Virus record (IMG/VR): IMGVR_UViG_3300035698_001574
Coordinates: 1 to 25,272 of that record
DNA: 25,272 nucleotides
Origin: a virus
Direction: 5' to 3' (one strand)
How positions within the stretch are numbered: the first letter of the stretch is position 1; each line of letters starts with the position of its first letter. The translations under genes and the position numbers were made by a program. This document shows positions 22,158 to 25,272 of the stretch, one piece after another. The notes under the pieces were generated by a model. It saw nothing but the letters and a program-made list of their open reading frames with translations, was not told where the DNA came from and did not search any database.

Positions 22158-22654
22158 TGGCATATTCAGTAGAAGCAACACAAGCAATAGCAGAGTTTCT
22201 TAGAGATGGTCAGTATGCATATGCTTTATTATCATACGAGTTATCTGAACGTAGACACAAAAAGATTACTGAGATAGGTCTTAAACGTACTCAATTAAAA
22301 GAGTTACTAGTATTTATTAACCTGTTGTATATAGAAAGGTATAAGTTTATAGGTAGTGACTTTAATCTTAGCACATGGACAGAAGAAGAAGTACTTGCTC
22401 AAATTGAAAAGTTTAGGCTTGCACTTAATATGAACATAATGGCTATTGCTGATTATACAGGATATACTTCTAATATATATGTTAAAGTTCAAGACCTTGT
22501 GAGTGGCAGCATTGGAGGTACAATCACAAGTGGTACAATTGGACAAAATGCGGTATATTCTGGACAGAATGAACTTTCTCCTGAAGATAATACTGAAGCA
22601 TTAGGTTTCAACAATTTTACAGCTAATCAGTTTTTTAATTTAGACAATGAGTGA
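22157..22654 (+). CDS. Hypothetical tail-region protein, 165 aa
   Basis: The N-terminal two thirds are helical (AYSVEATQAIAEFLRDGQYA; KRTQLKELLVFINLLYIERY; VLAQIEKFRLALNMNIMAIA). The last third is Gly/Ser/Thr-rich and probably extended (DLVSGSIGGTITSGTIGQNA, then NELSPEDNTEALGFNN). It has no transmembrane helix. It lies between the giant fibre and another appendage gene with 1-nt and 8-nt overlaps, so a fibre chaperone or a small attachment protein is reasonable, but no family is recognised. Confidence 0.65.
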   Translation: MAYSVEATQAIAEFLRDGQYAYALLSYELSERRHKKITEIGLKRTQLKELLVFINLLYIERYKFIGSDFNLSTWTEEEVLAQIEKFRLALNMNIMAIADYTGYTSNIYVKVQDLVSGSIGGTITSGTIGQNAVYSGQNELSPEDNTEALGFNNFTANQFFNLDNE

Positions 22655-23567
22655 TCAACGTATATATTTAGGTACTTTTACTGCTGGTAAACTTGGTGGT
22701 CTTAATCCTCTTCTTAAAAAAGGAGAGGTTATTTTTGTTGAAGAAGGCGGTTTAGTAGTTAACTTTAAAGTAGGTCCCGGTAATTGGAACGATTTAAGTT
22801 ATCAGTTAAATAAACTATATACTTCTTCTGATCCTGTTACTAATCCTATAGGTGATGCGATTGGAGTCCTTCAAGGACTTTCTTTAGAAGCAATTATAGC
22901 AAAAATGTTAACTCCGTATTTGTTTGTTGAAATTAGTGACTTACAGAATAATGCTGATGGTAGTTATGGAAAAGACTCTATCTTTGAAGTAGGACAAAGT
23001 ATTAATACATTATCTATTCAATACAATATTAATGTATTAGCTAATCTTGCTGATGCTAATCCTATCAATGTAACTGCTGGTGGATTATTTAACGAAGAAG
23101 GAAATCAAGTATATAATTCAGGTGTAGTAAACCTTACTACTATAGCACCGTTAAATCCAAATTCACCTACTGTATATACAATTACTACAATAGTAACTGG
23201 AGATAATGCAGAGGTTGATTCTGATACTACAACTATATCATTCAAACCTAAATTGATTTGGGGAGTAGCACAAACTAGTACTCTTACTGAAAATCAACTT
23301 AATGATATTAGTGATAAGCAGACACTAATAGACAATATTTTTAAAAGAGATTATACTTTTAATGTTTCAGGATATTTATACATAGCAATTCCTACTATGT
23401 TAAATCCTTCAGCCTTAAATTTTATAGATACTACTAATAACTTACCTGTAGAGTTTGTAGACAGAGGAACATTAACTGTAAACAATGGTGTAGGTACTTA
23501 TAATTATAATATATATAGATCAACATATTTACTTACAACTGCTACTAATAAAGTAACTATCTTCTAA
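22647..23567 (+). CDS. Tail appendage protein with a fibre-anchor N-terminus
   Basis: The 306-aa product opens with a small anchor domain of a type widespread in phage fibres: NPLLKKGEVIFVEEGG (20-35), then FKVGPGNWNDLSYQ (40-53), equivalent to 'G-E-x-x-x..K-V-G-x-G-x-W-x-x-L-x-Y'. A bridging helix (LQGLSLEAIIAKMLTPYLFV, 74-93) is followed by a beta domain (SINTLSIQYNINVLANLADA; TVYTITTIVTGDNAEVDSDT). The end has GYLYIAIPTMLNPSALNF and GTYNYNIYRSTYLLTT, which recall the C-terminal domain of the gene at 17372-18253. It probably projects from the tail and may contact the host. The TAATG overlap couples it to the next fibre gene. Confidence 0.68.
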   Translation: MSDQRIYLGTFTAGKLGGLNPLLKKGEVIFVEEGGLVVNFKVGPGNWNDLSYQLNKLYTSSDPVTNPIGDAIGVLQGLSLEAIIAKMLTPYLFVEISDLQNNADGSYGKDSIFEVGQSINTLSIQYNINVLANLADANPINVTAGGLFNEEGNQVYNSGVVNLTTIAPLNPNSPTVYTITTIVTGDNAEVDSDTTTISFKPKLIWGVAQTSTLTENQLNDISDKQTLIDNIFKRDYTFNVSGYLYIAIPTMLNPSALNFIDTTNNLPVEFVDRGTLTVNNGVGTYNYNIYRSTYLLTTATNKVTIF

Positions 23568-25272
23568 TGGCTATAAAATACAAACATTCAATTGAACCTG
23601 CTGGTGATTTTCCCCTCGTGGCTAATAAGCATACTAAAGGTGGTATTTTTATTAGACAGACAGCAATACAAAGAAATCAAATAACACAGAACTTTAGAGT
23701 TTTAGATTCTAATGAAGGTACTCTTGTTTTTGTAGAAGAAGATCGTACTTTATATAGATTAATTAGTGAACCCTTTACTCCATTTACAACAAATACAGAT
23801 TGGGAACCTGCTATTAATCTTAATGCTACTCAAACTCCTTTAGGTGTATGGAATAAAAACAATCTTTCTCCTGTATTAACTGATCTTAATGCGGTAGGTA
23901 AGAAAAATTCTTATTACTTTGTTACTGGTATACCTAATGGTGAGTTTCAAACTTACGCTGGTCTTTTTGCTGGACAAGAAGTATATGTAAAAGATGGATA
24001 TTGGATTTACTCTAATGGTACTAAATGGTTGGTTGTACCTCTTAGTTTAGATGTAGTTACTGATAGTCAAGTAGTAATTGATTTTTTTACTGATAACAAT
24101 GGTAAAATATTAAATCAATATTTACCTGCTGGAGTTGCTTATCAAGCTGATATACAAGGTGATCAACCGAGTTTTGCGGTTACTACAGGTACAAACGTAG
24201 CTTTAACAGCACCATTTACACCTACAATTCTCTCTGTCTTACAAGGAGCACAATTAAGATTAAGATTACACGTAGATATAGGAACAGGAGCCACATTAGA
24301 TGCTGGTGATGGTAATGCTTTAGCTTTAGTTAAATCTATTGATAATACTACTTCTGTACCTGTAACTGCGAATGATTATAAAATAAATCAGACCATGACG
24401 ATTGTTAAAAACAACGTCAATGGAACTGATGTATATGAAATAGTAGGTACTACAAATAGCTTTGATTCACTTACAGTAAATAATGATTTAACTGTTGAAG
24501 GTAATTTAATTGTTAATGGTAGTCAAGTAATTCAAAATGTAACTACTGTTGAAATTGAAGATAATACACTACTCTTAAATAGAAATGAAGCAGGTGCAGG
24601 AGTAACTGCTGGTAGTGCCGGTATTGAAATTGAAAGAGGTTCTGCAACAAATTATCAATTTATTTTTGATGAAGCAGATGATTTATTTAAAGTAGGTGAA
24701 ATAGGTTCTTGGCAGCCTGTAGCTACTAGGGAGGGAACTCCTAAGGTTAATGGTATTGCTGTATGGAACTTAGCCACTTCTACTTTTGAAACTTCTTCTA
24801 ATTTAACGTGGAGTAATCCTATTTTAAATATTACTGGAAGTATTACTACTACCGGCATTGGAACCTTCCCAACCCTAATCACAAATAATATAACTCATAG
24901 CGTCACTAATAGTATTTTAGCGATATATGGTGGCAATGCCGTAAATAATGGTGGAGGTATATTATTATATGGTAGCACACATGCTACAAATGCAAATGAT
25001 ATTGTATTTAGAACTGGTGGTAGTAGTACTCTTATATATAGTTCAGCTGCGACTACTTGGAATTTTGGTAGTGGAGCAATAACCACAACAGGTAATATTA
25101 CGGGTGACCTACTCTCAGTAGATAATATAAACATAAACGGTAACACCATATCTACCACCAACACAAATGGGAATCTAACACTATCACCAAACGGTACAGG
25201 AGTAATAACCACTATTAATGGGATAAATACAGGCGCAAATAATTTTGTAATTAAACCCAATACAACTTTTGG
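23567..25272 (+). CDS. Tail fibre/structural protein, cut by the right window edge
   Basis: An ATG at 23567, overlapping the previous stop (TAATG), opens a frame with no stop up to the end of the window: 568 codons, C-terminus missing. The start MAIKYKHSIEPAGDFPLVAN is followed by GTLVFVEEDRTLYRLI, similar in shape to the anchor domain of the gene before. A segment with YVKDGYWIYSNGTKWLVVPL follows. Around residues 300-385 stand the repeat-like VNNDLTVEGNLIVNGSQVIQ and TVEIEDNTLLLNRNEAGAGV, then AGSAGIEIERGSATNYQFIF, a block known from fibres of T4-like and many marine phages. After residue 425 the sequence is Asn/Thr/Gly-rich (NININGNTISTTNTNGNLTL), a shaft typical of fibres. Codon choice shifts in this last part (many ACC, CTA and CTC). 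Confidence 0.85.
   Translation, partial: MAIKYKHSIEPAGDFPLVANKHTKGGIFIRQTAIQRNQITQNFRVLDSNEGTLVFVEEDRTLYRLISEPFTPFTTNTDWEPAINLNATQTPLGVWNKNNLSPVLTDLNAVGKKNSYYFVTGIPNGEFQTYAGLFAGQEVYVKDGYWIYSNGTKWLVVPLSLDVVTDSQVVIDFFTDNNGKILNQYLPAGVAYQADIQGDQPSFAVTTGTNVALTAPFTPTILSVLQGAQLRLRLHVDIGTGATLDAGDGNALALVKSIDNTTSVPVTANDYKINQTMTIVKNNVNGTDVYEIVGTTNSFDSLTVNNDLTVEGNLIVNGSQVIQNVTTVEIEDNTLLLNRNEAGAGVTAGSAGIEIERGSATNYQFIFDEADDLFKVGEIGSWQPVATREGTPKVNGIAVWNLATSTFETSSNLTWSNPILNITGSITTTGIGTFPTLITNNITHSVTNSILAIYGGNAVNNGGGILLYGSTHATNANDIVFRTGGSSTLIYSSAATTWNFGSGAITTTGNITGDLLSVDNININGNTISTTNTNGNLTLSPNGTGVITTINGINTGANNFVIKPNTTF

Noticed and set aside
24895-25260. Minus-strand ORF of 121 codons at the right end
   Set aside because: It is a hydrophobic shadow of the Asn/Thr-rich fibre gene, which is open across the whole interval.
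1-25272. Stop-codon recoding as in some crAss-like phages
   Set aside because: TAG and TGA both end genes at sensible places (for example 3580-3582 with a terminator behind, and ATGA overlaps), and no gene needs readthrough.

Overview
The window is part of the genome of a tailed double-stranded DNA phage (Caudoviricetes) that very probably infects a member of the Bacteroidota. The evidence is the order large terminase - portal - scaffold-like protein - major capsid protein - connectors - tail appendages, with no bacterial housekeeping gene in between. The DNA is A+T-rich, Shine-Dalgarno motifs are weak, leaders are A-rich, and promoter-like sites fit the Bacteroidota consensus TTTG...TAnnTTTG. 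The head genes and the RepL-like first gene resemble those of crAss-like phages (Crassvirales) and their relatives. That placement is inference and was not checked against a database. TAA, TAG and TGA are all used as stops, so no recoding is needed here.

Layout. (1) 1-1124, minus strand: a leftward block of small genes of unknown function, the first cut by the window edge, with a large inverted repeat (748-804) in a leader. (2) 1125-1669: a non-coding divergence region of about 545 bp. It holds a leftward promoter candidate, A+T-rich tandem repeats, a run of 99 bases with no G on the plus strand, four direct repeats phased at exactly 22 bp, an inverted repeat, and a TATATTTG promoter element. 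(3) 1670-3582: a rightward operon led by a small winged-helix protein resembling RepL-type plasmid replication proteins, followed by five small unknown genes and closed by a strong intrinsic terminator (3585-3630). (4) 3644-5901: a 25-aa membrane microprotein, a putative cell-wall-active protein, a PD-(D/E)XK nuclease, a small HU-like basic protein and a possible small terminase subunit. All are tightly packed or overlapping. (5) 5901-16594: packaging and head genes, namely large terminase, portal, scaffold-like protein, major capsid protein with its own promoter candidate, an unknown structural protein, two related connector proteins and a tail-tube- or decoration-like protein. A 14-bp hairpin (16626-16656) follows. 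(6) 16677-25272: tail and adhesion genes, including a 1300-aa fibre with two collagen-like segments, two appendage proteins of similar design, and a long fibre gene running off the right edge.

The most interesting part is the 1.2-1.7 kb region. Four 22-bp-phased repeats next to a RepL-like gene, beside A+T-rich repeats, look like an iteron-type plasmid origin. This suggests that the phage can replicate as an extrachromosomal element or at least carries a plasmid-type initiation module. No integrase, tRNA, CRISPR array or insertion sequence was seen.
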